Part shown: one piece after another, positions 10,512 to 22,493 of the stretch
How the letters are laid out: each line of letters begins with the position of its first letter
How positions within the stretch are numbered: the stretch's first letter is position 1
Source: Siphonodentalium dalli
Taxonomy: Eukaryota > Mollusca > Scaphopoda > Gadilida > Siphonodentaliidae
DNA: 64,000 bases
Direction: 5' to 3'
Assembly: GCA_032622095.1 (NCBI GenBank)
Contig: CP136069.1
Location: 182,643,122-182,707,121 of the forward strand
The notes under the pieces: model-generated
Seen by the model: the letters and a program-made list of their open reading frames with translations, nothing else
Database searches by the model: none
What the model was told of the DNA's origin: nothing
Translations under genes and position numbers: made by a program

Positions 10512-13500
10512 ATGGCTAATCAGGAAATTTCTGATGAAAGTGACAGTGATGATAATGAGGGACCAAACGGAATAAGCGGTAGCGATTGCAAGTATTACTC
10601 CCCTGTAGCATATAGTCAGCTAAACGAAGAAGTAGGGCTTTCACTCAAGCTATTCCATATAAACTGCCAGAGTATTGGAGCTCATTGGGATCCCTTTAAT
10701 GAACTTATCAACTCTCTACATGTTAACTCAAATACGTTGGATATAATTGGAGTAAGCGAGTTCTTCAGACAACCATCCCAATGCTGTTTCGACCTTGATG
10801 GCTATACCTTATACACTAAAACTAGACCAATAGATGATGACTGTCATGGAGGAGTTGGCTGTTATGTTAAAAACAATCTGACCCACAACCTAAGGGATGA
10901 TTTAACTGTATTTCTACCACATGTGTTTGAATCAATCTTCATAGAGGTGCAGCCCCAAAATAGCAAACCGTATATTGTTGGTGTAATATACCGTCCAAAC
11001 ACGCAACCAAAGGCCGATCTGGACTTGTTCACGAAACTCTTTAACACAATAACTAAATATATAAACAAGGAAGGGAAATATTCCTATATAATGGGTAACT
11101 TTAATATTAATAACTTGAATTATCACGTTCATCCAAAAACTGAAACTTTTATTGATAATGCATTCGCTCAAGGTTTTGTTCAAGTACTAAGGCAACCCGT
11201 GTCACTGACTATTCAGTGTCACTGATAGACCATATATACTCAAATGATCCATCTCCTTTCATATCAGGCGTCATTATTACCGATGTTAGCGATCATTTCG
11301 GGGTATTCTACTCCTTAACCAAAACACAAAACAATAGGCCAGCCGAAAGTAAACTTGTTAAAAAACGTTGTTTAAATATGCAAAATAAAGAGAGATTTAA
11401 ATTCTTGCTTTCTTCATGCTCATGCTCGTCTGTGCTGGAGTCGTCTTGTCCAAATGATGCCTTTAATAAATTTCAAAATATTATTGCGACAGCTTTTGAG
11501 ACTGCATTCCCACTAACATTTGTTAAGGTTCACCAAAATAAGAAACAAAAACGAAACCCATGGATGACAAACGGATTAATTACATCATCCTTAAATAAAA
11601 ACAAATTACTGCGGAAAAAACTCAAACATCCGACAATAGTAAACCAAGATAAATATAAAAAATACTGTAAAATACTCAGCTGTATTATGCGAGTTAGCAA
11701 ACGGCTGTATTATGAAACGATACTAAAAGAAAATAAGAAAATATGAAGAAAACATGGCAAATTATGAATAGTGCTATTATCCGAAAACAGAATACCACTG
11801 GGATGCCATGTATAATAACTATGAATAATGTGGACTATAATGATCCGGAATCAATTGCAAATGCCTTCAACAAATATATCTCTGAAGTAGCGCATGATAC
11901 GCTTAATAAATTAGATGGGGTACCTGTGATAAAACCCTACACATCATACTTAAAAGAACCAAAAAATGATAGTTTTTTCCTGTATCCATCAAGTCCAAAT
12001 GAAATTCTATACATTACCAGTGGGTTCAAAAATAAGAAAAGTGTAGATAACTCTGGTTTTACTACAGAGCTGATGAAAGAGACATGTCAGTATATCGCTC
12101 ATCCAATATCGCATATAGTAAATCTTTCATATGAAAGTGGTATATTCCCCGACAAAATGAAAATAGCACGGGTAGTCCCAATCCTCAAGACTGGAGATAA
12201 AAAAGATGTTCGTAAGTACCGACCCATAAGCATTCTTCCCATATTCCCTCAGATATTAGAAAAAGCTACTTTCAGAAGATTGACAGATTTCTTAGAGAAA
12301 AAGAACATATTAAACCCAATGCAATTTGGTTTTAGAAAGCACCACTCCACGATTCACCCTCTCCTGAAACTCCTAAATTACATCGGCGAAATGAATGATA
12401 AAAAAAACTAAATATTCAACAATGGCATTATTCTTAGATTTTTCAAAAGCCTTCGATACGATAGATCACGATATCCTATTGAATAAAATGAAGCACTATG
12501 GGATCCGGGGAATAGTTAACAATTTTTTCAGAAGCTATCTAACCAACAGAAAGCAATATGTAGATCATTCTGGGGAAAATAAGATTATAAAGATGTTTCC
12601 ATTGGAGTGCCCCAATGTTCAATACTTGGACCGATACTTTTTTTAATATATGTAAATGACATGCCAAATTCAACAAATTTCAACATGCTGTCTTTTGCAG
12701 ACGATACAACTGCATAAATACGTCTAATCCTGACATTGATAAGCTCTTCCGTGACGCAAACACTGAACTACTTTTGTATACAACATTTTCCAATGTGTAC
12801 TGCAAATAAACTCGTTCTAAATGCATCTAAGTCGAAGTATATGATATTTAACGCCAAATCTGACAGGAGCTATCTTGTTCGTAACAAACTGAAATTAAAT
12901 GAGCAATGTATCCAACCTGTAAGTGCTATAGTGGGCGATCCATCTTTCAAATATCTCGGTATTCATCTAGACGAAAACCTGGAATTCAAGTATCACACTG
13001 ACTATCTCCGAAGTAAAATATCTAAAACTATACATTGTCTAAACAGAGCAAAACGCTTTCTTCCAAGAAACGCATTAGAACGCATATATGACTCTCTTAT
13101 ACATAGCAAACTATCCTATGGAATTGAAGTTTGGGGTGTCTCGACAGATATTGAACAATTATTCAAATTACAAAAAAGGGCCATTCGGTTGATAAATAAT
13201 GCCAAATTTAATTCTCACACGGAACCACTATTTAAACGAAGCAAAATATTGAAAGTTCGTAACCTATACTTATTGAAAGCAACTATTATTGCATACGACA
13301 GGAGAAATGGGCTACTGCCTCACTCCTTAGATACTCTTCTGGAAAATATCCCGCGGACTGTCAGGGCTTCTCGCCAAGAAAACGATCTTGCACATAAGAA
13401 CCTAGGATCAAATATACCGAGCGATTGCCACCAAATCCCAACTGCCTGGAATTCGTTGCCGCCCCCATCAAAAATTCTGGCCCAAGAGTTACGTTCAAAC

Positions 13501-13585
13501 GATTTATAGTAGATGGTTATCTTGACAACTATAAAAGTAAAATTAACTGTGAAAATCCCTATTGTTCTGACTGCATAAATCAATA
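10512..13585 (+). pseudogene. LINE ORF2: APE-type endonuclease plus reverse transcriptase, decayed
   Basis: Start ATG 10512. The endonuclease (10660-11320) has LKLFHINCQSI, IIGVSEFF, GGVGCYV, VGVIYRPN, GNFNIN and SDHFGVF. The reverse transcriptase (12130-12960) has ARVVPILKTGDK, YRPISILPIF, QFGFRKHHST, LFLDFSKAFDTIDHDIL, a GVPQ block near 12607 and FADD at 12694-12705. The C-part has FKYLGIHLDENLEF and LSYGIEVWG, ending in a Cys-rich tail (CENPYCSDC) in another frame, stop at ~13585. The layout fits a Jockey/L2/CR1-superclade LINE. The reading frame shifts near 11195, 11740, 12400, 12590, 12716 and 13490, so it is dead. The usual GDFN endonuclease motif reads GNFN, which would remove a catalytic acid. 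Apparent separate ORFs in this span are pieces of this one protein. Confidence 0.85.
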
Positions 13586-13858
13586 ATAATACAAATTAAT
13601 AGACTCATACTAGTGCAGGGGTAACTCTGAGAAAAACATCAACATAAATTTGGTTAATCAAATTATATTTATAGTAGGTCAAGTATAGGAATCAACAGTA
13701 TGTGTCATGTTTTATTCAATATTTAAATGTTCACATGTACCTATATGCCATACAAATGAATATGTACATGCATAAAGTAATAAGCTCACCATTTTCAGAA
13801 TCATAGAAATCTTGATTTTCTGAGATTTTAATTTTCATAGCCTCAAAATTAATAGATG

Positions 13859-14324
13859 CAGCCCTGGGTATTAAGGAAAATTGGCCTAGGCAATATATTT
13901 GCCTAGGTGAAAGAAATCGGCCTAGGCAAAAACAGATTTTACCTAGGCAATTTTGCAACAATATTGCCATCTCAAATCAAAATGTTTCAATAATAACCTG
14001 AAATGCTTAGTTATTTTAGGGGAACATTATTTCCAGGCCACTACGCAACATATATGTACAAATCCACAAATCATCTCCAAAACCAGTGTCCTTATACCGG
14101 GTAGCTAGTTAATGGCCCAGTGCTATGGAAACAATTGTAGGACGATATATGTAAAGAGTGAACTAAGGAAGTCATTTTGGCTAAAGAGGTTCTATTTCTG
14201 ATAGATACAAATCAATTTTAGTAACCCAATAAACTTTGTTTTACCTAGGAAATATAACTGCCTAGGCAGACCGATTTTGCCTCTGCTTTTACCTAGGCAT
14301 TGCCTAGGCTAATTCACAGGGCTG
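13859..14324. mobile_element. 466-bp MITE rich in CCTAGG palindromes
   Basis: The ends are CAGCCCTG and CAGGGCTG (inverted). Just inside, both arms carry clustered CCTAGG palindromes (five or more in each of the first and last 110 bp: 'gcctaggcaa', 'acctaggcaa'). The flanks are TAGATG at 13853-13858 and 14325-14330. The CAG start resembles hAT ends, but a 6-bp duplication is shorter than the usual 8, so the superfamily is open. No coding capacity. Confidence 0.7.
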
Positions 14325-14859
14325 TAGATGTGCAGACCCAAATAAGCACTGTGCCAAGAAAATAATAAAGTGCTTGCATGTTTATTTGGACCCCAAGTGT
14401 ATGTTTAATAAAATTTAGTCATTCCAGCATCTATTTTGTTTTTTCAGGATTTTGTTTTTCAAATTGACACACGGAACAACAGCATCATAATGGAAAAATA
14501 AGAAAATTCAATCAAAGACTTCTGTACTGAAAGTGACATGCAATGGAGAGTGCATCAACATCAACTAATGCACACCTATTTGTCATAATTTGAAGAAACA
14601 GATTATTTATTTTGTTGAGTCAGGCATGAAAAATCTCATGATTAGATGTTGCGTTTAAAAAAAGCTGGAGACTAATTTGTGTGGATACTTACCGTACATG
14701 TTTTAAAGTGGACAGTCTATGAACCTTTTATGCCTGCAGCCAGAGTTGAGATTCATGGTATGATCTATCTTTTATCGAACTTACACAAGAATATAACGCG
14801 ATTGCATTCAGTGAGCACATTCTGGTATCCCTGCCCCACTCCTGCTTGGCACAATTATT

Positions 14860-15220
14860 GAATGGGAAGGGCCTGGTTGAATTTACAGTGGTATGATAGA
14901 TCACTTCTATCCTCAAGCAACTTATGCCATTCAATGGCATTTTTTTCTAATGTGAAGGGGTACTCTCAGGTGTCTAATAATATTGTCAGCACGATTATTA
15001 ATTTGGAGAAAATTCTCAACGATCTCTAATATTTGGCATTGAGACATTATTAAATTCAGCCTAAATCCCTGCCAATCAATATTATTAGGCCATCACGATT
15101 ATTATGCACCTGAGAGTTTGGTTTGAGACCCCACCACAGTTCAATTCACACCAGGTTCTCAGCTTCCGTTATTTTCCAATGTTTGAACACATATCAGTAG
15201 GCATGGCCCTGATAAATGGT
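14860..15220 (+). repeat. Interspersed repeat shared with ~39160-39360
   Basis: 'cctggttgaatt', 'acttctatcctcaagc', 'atggcat', 'gagacc/acaccac' followed by 'ttcaattcacacca', and 'ataaatggtttatt' occur in the same order near 39172-39360. The copy here is longer because it carries the inverted-repeat insert at 14962-15117. Old dispersed repeat, family unknown. Confidence 0.55.
14962..15117. mobile_element. 156-bp inverted-repeat MITE
   Basis: The left end ACTCTCAGGTG..TAATAAT matches the reverse complement of the right end ATTATTA..CACCTGAGAGT. Inside, 'cacgattatta' is repeated in direct orientation near both ends. It lies within an older interspersed repeat that lacks it at 39.2 kb, which supports insertion. 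No clear target duplication beyond one or two bases. Confidence 0.6.
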
Positions 15221-15252
15221 TTATTGTGTGGATACCACTACCAGTAATATAT

Positions 15253-15382
15253 AGAGTAATCACTTTATTGAACTGGTGACATGAAATAATTCATGAGAGG
15301 CAGGGACGTTGTACAAACACAAAATAGCATCTGCCTCGATTTAGTTTTTTTCATGTCACCAGTTCAATGAAGTGATTATTCT
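15253..15382. mobile_element. 130-bp foldback MITE
   Basis: Arms of about 34 bp: AGAGTAATCACTTTATTGAA on the left pairs with TTCAATGAAGTGATTATTCT on the right, continuing through 'ctggtgacatgaaa' / 'tttcatgtcaccag'. The loop is about 60 bp. Short element or folded remnant, no coding capacity. Confidence 0.65.
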
Positions 15383-15399
15383 GTACCATTATAAACATC

Positions 15400-17400
15400 T
15401 AATTTACCAGAAGTCCTAATATCACTGCCATTATACCCATGACGCATAAATTTTGATTGCGAATATAAATACATAACATGCTACTAGTAGTTAAAGTGAC
15501 AAAATTCAAGAGTGAAATTATTGTTTATATTATAAATCGCTCGAAAACTCAAGGTAAATCACAGATAGGAATGTAATAAATTCATTTTAAAATTTAAAGT
15601 ATACTACTAGTAGTAGTGTGCATATAAGTGTATAGTGCGCATATACATGTACATGGTTACAGGTGTGTATTGTCTGGGTGAAATCAATCATCCAGACTGA
15701 CATCTATGTATTTTTCCAGAATGAATGGCAATGCCAGAATTGTTAGCATCACTTACATTGACTACAGCAGTATAAATGCATGTTGGTATGTACACATATT
15801 ATTACCTTTAAGTTAATGTCAACTGGAGGGATGTAAGATTCTACTAACATCACAGAAAATCTGAAGAAAATCGACCGTATCACTCCATAGATATCATCGT
15901 CTGAACAACACTCAATTGTAAATATTTACTACTCGATTCGGGACGCATCTATCGAGGGGATAAATTAACAAAAACTATTTCGCCATCGATAATTAATATT
16001 AAGAATGACCATGTGTGCTGTCTATTTGAATATAATATTTCTAAAAAATACTACTTTGAACAAGATTATTCTCCAATTCTGTTTGATCACCATACCGGGG
16101 TGTTTCACATCACTTTAATGTATCTGGTTGTTTCAAATATGGCCCGCGAATCATTTTGATGTGATTCAGAATCTAGGCTGCTATGATGTTGATGGGCCCT
16201 GCTGAATTGCTATGATGCTGGTAGGTCAAACTGATGCTGTCACACAAATGTACCATTTTTTTTCTAAAGTATTAATTTTAGCAGTGTTTGGCTCATCTGA
16301 GCGATTTGAGAAAAAGCCAGTGGTGAAGTTTGCAAATTTGATGTACCAACATCGATTCATTTACATTTGACTAAAAACAAATGCTTATCATTTATGAATA
16401 GAGCCTGGTGTAAAATGTTTTACTATGGAGGTTTACGAGCATATTTTACCTCTGCACAATACAAATCATTAATAACACCACACATATATGGCATCAATAG
16501 CTCGAAGACGAGTGTGATTCGCCACACAGTAGCATTTCAACGAGGCTCTACTCATTATTCACTTTATAACCCAATGTTTGTAACCCAATGTATATTGGTT
16601 TTGAATATTTGAGAAATTAATTGTCCAAAAGTTGTGTACATGCATCTCTCAAAATATGTGAATGCATTATTATCAAGAGTCTAAATCAGTATTGACACTC
16701 CAATACGATGCAACATTTGTAGCAATAATAAGAAAGTCCGTGAACGGCATTGCAAATTGGGACTTGGTGCGACAAGAGTAAATTTTTAAGTGCACAGGTG
16801 ATTTTAAATGAAAAATGTAAGGCACAATCGCAAAATTGTGGAAAGAGGCTCACTGCTGGATGGGGAAGTCACACAGAAAGGCATAAAATCAGCGCTATTG
16901 ATATTTTCTACCAGAAAGTCTCAAATTGGCATTGCAAAATTGGAATTGGTGTGACCGAGAAAAGTGCGCCTTTTTGAATGAAAATTTTTTAATATAGATT
17001 TGTGAAGTTGTGTAAAGTGTCATACCGTTGGGGAATTTACAAAGGAAGGCATAAAATCAGTGAGCCTGTGCAGTGAAAACATAAGTCAACTATACCTGAG
17101 TTATGTCCAGATGCAGAAGGGTCAAAATATGTCCCGACATCCATATTATATTTCATACACCCTCCAGTCTCCATATCACAAATGAAGATCCCATATGGTG
17201 GGGGCCGAGGCAGCAGGCATGAAGGAATAACTATATAATTTTCAATAAGCGGGAATGTAGTTTCCAAATATTTAGCGATGATCTGATTGGTGGTTAATAA
17301 TTATTGTCACTTTAGCTCAGATAGTATACAGGTAAGCACATCTAGCATGTTGGACAGAGCCTCTGGCAACTACGTATTTAAAAAATTGACAGCCTCTGGC
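15400..17400. other. No gene recognised
   Basis: AT-rich. Contains two loosely similar copies of a segment at about 16740-16880 and 16925-17060 ('ggcattgcaaa.ttgg.attggtg', then 'aaggcataaaatcag'), i.e. a diverged ~180-bp tandem pair. Open frames here have no recognisable domain. Confidence 0.4.
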
Positions 17401-17414
17401 CAATATTTACATAT

Positions 17415-18020
17415 TTATACCCCCCGCAACAAAGTTGGGGGGTGTATACTGGTATCAGCTTCTTCGTCGTCCGTCCGTCCGTCCGTGGACACAAATTTGT
17501 CCGGAGTTTTTCTCAGTCGTTTTTGTTTATCAATTTCCGTGAAACTTGGCTCAGACATCAACCACCATGGGAAGCTGTGCACCTGCGATTATGACGTCTG
17601 TCAGACTTTTTTTGGTGGAGTTATCCCCCTCTTTCGACTTATAATTTTTTTTTGCAACGTGTATATTTTGTCCAAGCTTTTATTCCTACATTTTTAGGTC
17701 AATGTATTTTAATCTTGGCACTGATATTTAGTACCATGGGAACATGTGCACCTGCGATTATGATGTCCGTCCGACTTTTTTTTTTAGTTATTCCCCTTTT
17801 TCGACTTAGAACATTTTCGTAACATGCATAATTTTGTCCGAGCTTTTATTACTACATTTTTCGGTCAACAGGTTTAAGATTAGGGTTAGGGTTGTGCACC
17901 TGCAATGAGAACTGTTATTTTATTATTTTAACTAAATGTTTACTGACATGTGAAACATCTTAGTATTTTAAAAACACGGGGGGTAGCCTAAGTCCCATTG
18001 GGACAGTCACACCTCTAGTT
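17415..18020 (+). repeat. Dispersed repeat with CCGTCC motif, two internal units
   Basis: Starts with 'taccccccgcaacaaagttg', followed by 'tcgtccgtccgtccgtccg' and 'aaatttgtccggagt', and ends with 'cccattgggacagtcacacc'. An internal block ('gtgcacctgcgattatga' to 'cattttt.ggtcaa') occurs at ~17575-17702 and ~17750-17872. This kind of unit is widespread in marine invertebrate genomes; I cannot name the family. The + open frame at 17287-17697 translates repeat DNA. Confidence 0.55.
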
Positions 18021-18499
18021 AAAAATTTGGACAGAGCCTCTGGCCACTATTTACATATTTAAAAATTTGGACACAGCCTCGGGCCACTATTCTCAAAACT
18101 TCTGATATCAGGTCTTTATATTTGGTATGAATAGATAAGGAACTAAATGGATCCTATCTGGTCTTACAAGTTACATACCGTATACCAAAAAAATACCTTG
18201 TTTAGGGTTTCCCCACCTACCCTAGAAAAAGGTGCCTACCCAAAACTGTTTGTTGGACTGTAGACAGATAATTAAGGGCATCGAAAGGTATCTTACCCAA
18301 TTTAAACCTCTCCTATAATTTTTATTTTTTATTTTATTAGTCTAGTATTCTGACTAATTCAAGATAACAAAATTTATTATTTAGTATTGACCCTTTCAAT
18401 GAATCTGAATTGTGAAGCTTTCTAGATTGAATTGTCAATGACCGAATGGAATTCAGAATTAAAAAAAATCCCAACCTACAAGTGCTTAGGCCTACCCTT

Positions 18500-18990
18500 A
18501 TTATTAGCTCAACTTTACTTTGTAAAGTTTGAGCTATTGCCATGGCTTGGTGTCCGTCGTCCGTGTGTGTGCGTGTATGCGAGAGGGTGTGTGTGTGTGC
18601 GTGTGTGATTCGTCAACAATTTCCTTTAGCACGGGCTACAGGTCGTACCTTTGGTCTGATCATTTTGAAATTTGTCATAGCTGTTTACATTGACATGTAG
18701 ATGGGAACAAGTCATTTTGGGGTCATTCGGCCAAAAAACATGGCCGCCAGTGGCCATCTTGGATTTCAAAATTCAATCCATTAGCACGGACTACAGGTTT
18801 ATTTTGACACTCTTTGCCCTGATTAATTTATTTTGATTTGTATGTGTACTTTATTTTTGTCTGATCATCATGAAATTTTTCATGTAAGGTACACATATTG
18901 TCGACATCTGGATTAACCACTTGTGGTCCGTCCGTCTGTCGGTAGACACTTTACGCATGGTGCGATAACTCAAACATAAATGGAGGAATG
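18500..18990 (+). repeat. Dispersed 'gccgccagtggccatcttg' type repeat
   Basis: Contains 'aaagtttgagctattgccat', a TG-rich microsatellite (18560-18610), 'agcacgggctacaggt' and 'atggccgccagtggccatct'. Fragments with the same layout recur at 38850-39010 and 39500-40130. Interpreted as an old non-autonomous interspersed repeat; no coding signal. Confidence 0.5.
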
Positions 18991-19259
18991 ACTTTTCCAG
19001 AGAGTCCTTCTGTAGCCCTTGGTGCCATCTTTCAGCGTCTATTATTGCCGTTGTAGGGGGTGTTTCTTTTCCTTAGGATGATATCGCTTCTTCCTTGGTA
19101 AGGCGGCCACTGTTGTAGAGTGTTATTATTACATTCTACCAGTCGCTTGTCTGCTTTCGGGGGTGATTGAAGGACACTCATGGAAAAGATATTCATCCTA
19201 TTGTTTGTATTGCCAGAAATCTCCGTTTGTGAATCTATCTTTTTGGTGGCCTTTGGCTT

Positions 19260-20256
19260 GGCGTTTCTAGTGACTTTCGTCACTAGATTTAGTATCTTTC
19301 ATTTCGTGATGGTTGTGGCATTGTTCAAATGGTTATACCCTGGTATGAGTGGATGGTGTATTAGTAGAAAAATTATGGAGTATGAGTGGATGGATTAATA
19401 GTATGAATATAAAGTACAATTGACTATGTGTAATGTGAATTTTCTTATTGCATGATGTTGTGTGTTGTCTAGATCTCAACTTCTCATTTATGTTTTCCTG
19501 TCTGCATGATTATATATGTTACCAGTTGCATGTAATTTATGTTTCGTTGTATGAATGTGTTTGTTATGATACGAGTATGTTTGCCCGAATAAATTATGCC
19601 ATAATCAAATATTGTTACTCGTGAAAATAAAGGAAGCGGGATAGGAGTGTAATTGGACAATTTTCACAAAAAATAAGTAATTATTCCCCGTTTAGAACGC
19701 GCTTTTGATCCAGGTCCTGTTCCGGATAATTGTCAATACTTTGAATCGGTTTTATCACAATGTCAGCGATTGGCTGAAAGTAATTCCCATCGTCCAATCA
19801 ATTTTGCGCTAGTGTATGGTTTCTATAGACTGAAGATCAGTTGAATAATTATTTCTGTTGACCCGCCCGCCCTCCCAGAATTCAATAATTTGGTTTTAAA
19901 TAGAATATTTAGGCGTTTCCAGTGACTTTCGTCACTAGATTTAGTATCTTTCATTTCGTGATGGTTGCGGCATTGTTCAAATGGTTATACCCTGGTGTGA
20001 GTGGATGGTGTATTAGTAGAACAATTATGGAGTATGAGTGGATGGATTAATAGTATGAATATAAAGTACAATTGACTATGTGTAATGTGAATTTTCTTAT
20101 TGCATGATGTTGTGTGTTGTCTAGTTCTCAACTGTAATTTATGTTTCGTTGTATGAATGTGTTTGTTATGATACGAGTATGTTTGTCCGAATAAATTATG
20201 CCATAATCTAATACTGTTACTCGTGAAAATAAAGGAAGCGGGATAGGGGTGTAATT
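19260..20256 (+). repeat. Direct repeat pair, ~395 and ~345 bp
   Basis: 19260-19654 and 19912-20256 are nearly identical apart from a ~50-bp gap in the second copy. Each begins with a perfect stem-loop (AGTGACTTTCGTCACT) and ends 'aggaagcgggatagg.gtgt'. The 257 bp between them are unrelated. Only the first copy contains the hydrophobic open frame at 19180-19398, so that frame is unlikely to be a gene. Confidence 0.75.
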
Positions 20257-20395
20257 ATAGTATTTGTATTACACTTACAGTAAATGTAATTTTGTATATA
20301 TACAATCAACAATATGGGCGACAAAAGCCTGAAATAAACCATCTACAATGTTAGTGAATGTATTTATCTACCCATCTGTAATTGTAAACAGACTT

Positions 20396-20543
20396 ACTCA
20401 GAGCACAGGAGCCTGGAATTTGGTCAAAAACCCTCTTTTATTGGCGGAACCAGCACCTGGGACCTGCGGCTGCGGTCCCGGGTTCTGGTTCCGCCAATAA
20501 AAGAGGGTTTTTGACACAAATTCCAGGCTCCTGTGCTCAGAGT
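20396..20543. repeat. Near-perfect 148-bp palindrome
   Basis: The left arm begins ACTCAGAGCACAGGAGCCTG and the right arm ends with its reverse complement. Arms are ~70 bp with only a few differences ('ggtcaa' vs 'acacaa' region, GC-rich centre). 'cctcttttattggcggaacc' pairs with its complement in the right arm. As RNA or single-stranded DNA it would form a very long hairpin. Most likely a foldback MITE. Confidence 0.85.
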
Positions 20544-20639
20544 CAGACAGTCTCGCAGAGGGCCTGGGACTCACTCAGTGACTGAGTGATAGCGAGTCTG
20601 AGGGGGGCCCTATGCTAGCCTATATATTATTATTAAGTA

Positions 20640-21569
20640 TAATGAATTAATAATTTAACCTTTTATGCCATAAATTGGCATAATGTCAATGATAATCATG
20701 GCCTATTTCAGTATCATATCTATTTATTTATTTCTATTATTACGTTAAAATAACCAATTTACTATCTTACTCATACTAAAAATCGGCAAAAATCGGAAAA
20801 AGGGAAATTGGTGAATTTCGTGAAATAAATTTGGGGAAATTTGGTCAAATCGTCAATTTATGGATTTTCATGGATGTATATAAAATTAAAAACAATCAAA
20901 TTCACAAATCCTACAAACAGCATATGTGTAGGCTATTGTGTCTACCTCAATTTGCTGAACCAAGTACTGAAAACCAGTCCCAGATTCATTACGTATATTT
21001 CGAGTTGTGTGCCTTCAAAAACGCGAGTTTACCTGATTTCGGCTCATTTTCGGGGCCTCAATTTCGAAGAATGACTCAATAAGCCAAAATGCCTTATTTA
21101 TTATTTATAATTATTTTTAAAAAACTAGAGCAAACTGAAGGGATTTTTCAGTGTTTTAGTAATTTCCTCACTAGATTAAACACAAAATATGATTAAAATG
21201 TGCATCTATAATTAAGAAGAAGATTATATTCTGAAACAAAATGTGTGTTCCATTGTATGGACTTAGCCAATTTTGCCTCCGAGTCTGACACTGAACGTGT
21301 GTGATGAAAATTCATGAAATGCAATATTTGAGGTCATGTAACTCAATAATTTAGTATAGTACCCATATGCCATGCTTTTCTTATAACCTTTTAAGTATGT
21401 TGGGTAGTTAACGCACAGTTCCTCTCTGTGGTGCTTTATACTTTAAAAGACACCATTTAAATCTGTGAAAAAAATTCATATTTTCCCCCAACAGGCACTG
21501 CCTTCGACGTACTGTTGTTTACCATAACAACCGACAGTCCCCCAACATCCGGTAATAGTCTGCATGTAG
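20640..21569. other. AT-rich sequence left of the Gypsy insertion
   Basis: No gene recognised. The two overlapping + frames at 20831-21082 lack any domain. The last four bases (GTAG, 21566-21569) are the left target-site copy of the LTR element. Confidence 0.4.
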
Positions 21570-22357
21570 TGTGCCAAGACAACCCCAGGGACATAACTTT
21601 CAACCCGGGAAGAAGACAGGCAATCTCTAAGCCACGGGGGCGCTCGGTTACCACACATACCAGCGCCACTGTCGGCCACATCTAGATCGCAAAATACTGG
21701 ACACCAAAACGAATTAGCGGACGTCCATGCAATAACCATCCCCGACACATACATAGGGAAATGATTAGGGAGTAAACAGAACGATCTTGGGATTAGCGAG
21801 ATCAGATATCTCGCCTAGAAAAGCTACCGAAACCTAACGCAGCGTGATGGATAAGGAGAAGAGTCTAAAGGACGCATAGGAAAATGACGATCGCCCGATT
21901 ACCCTAGGTACGCCTAGAACCGATTCGCCGTGAAGATGCACCGGGCTGTCATTAATGCCCTCTGTGTATTTAGTAAGAAGAAAGCCGACACCGATAACCA
22001 GTTCTAACCAACCACCACAGCGATCACCAAGAAGCCTCGGACGCGTAGAAGAGCAGTGTGGAGCAATGGACGAAAATACAAGGTAAACATTATGCTCTTG
22101 TATTTCTAACAACGTCCCACTGATGCGCCGACGGAAGAAGAAGAGCAGACGACAGGAAGATAAACTCAACCGGAACTCAACCGAGTAGAAGACAAGCAGA
22201 CACAGTCAACCTATGAAGACGGAAGAAGACCCTAAACCAAGCAGACGACAGGAAGAGAAACCCAGATGCCAATGATTGAACATTATTGACTTTGTTGTAA
22301 ATAAATAATCAAACCGTTCTGATAGCCTTAAGAGTTATATGTACCCGTATTGGCACA
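21570..22357 (+). repeat. 5' LTR (788 bp)
   Basis: Starts TGTGCCAAGAC and ends GTATTGGCACA, giving the TG...CA termini. Near-identical to 29640-30418; it has 9 bp more, mainly a 'ccctaggta' insertion near 21902-21910. 'aataaataatcaaacc' near 22301-22316 may hold the polyadenylation signal. Antisense open frames in the LTR (21834-22169) have counterparts in the other LTR and are not supported as genes. Confidence 0.93.
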
Positions 22358-22368
22358 TATCTCTTAAC

Positions 22369-22394
22369 TGGTGCCTTCGAGCCAGGATCTGAAC
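22369..22394 (+). promoter_or_regulatory. Candidate primer-binding site, tRNA-Tyr-like
   Basis: Eleven bases after the LTR end comes TGGTGCCTTCGAGCC followed by AGGATCTGAAC. Complement of the 3' end of metazoan tRNA-Tyr (…GGCTCGAAGGACCA, from general knowledge) would be TGGTCCTTCGAGCC, so the site matches with one extra G after TGGT and continues with weaker similarity into the T-arm region. Primer identity is an inference. Confidence 0.55.
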
Positions 22395-22493
22395 GCTAAT
22401 CACAGACACAACGTGAAACCAGAAGAGGAACAGTGTGAACAGAAACAGTGTGGGAAAATTCGCAAAACGTGAGTCTAATTGTTTATTATCATA

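Noticed and set aside
17875-17896. TTAGGG repeats that could indicate a telomere-like tract
   Set aside because: Only two tandem TTAGGG units inside a dispersed repeat; far too short and internal.
19032-19398. Hydrophobic + frame (19180-19398) and basic minus frame (19032-19283)
   Set aside because: The first overlaps the start of a direct repeat whose second copy does not preserve it; the second has no domain. Left unannotated as genes.
21834-22169. Antisense 111-codon frame in the 5' LTR (and its copy at 29904-30230)
   Set aside because: Conserved only because the LTRs are identical; no domain and no codon evidence of selection.
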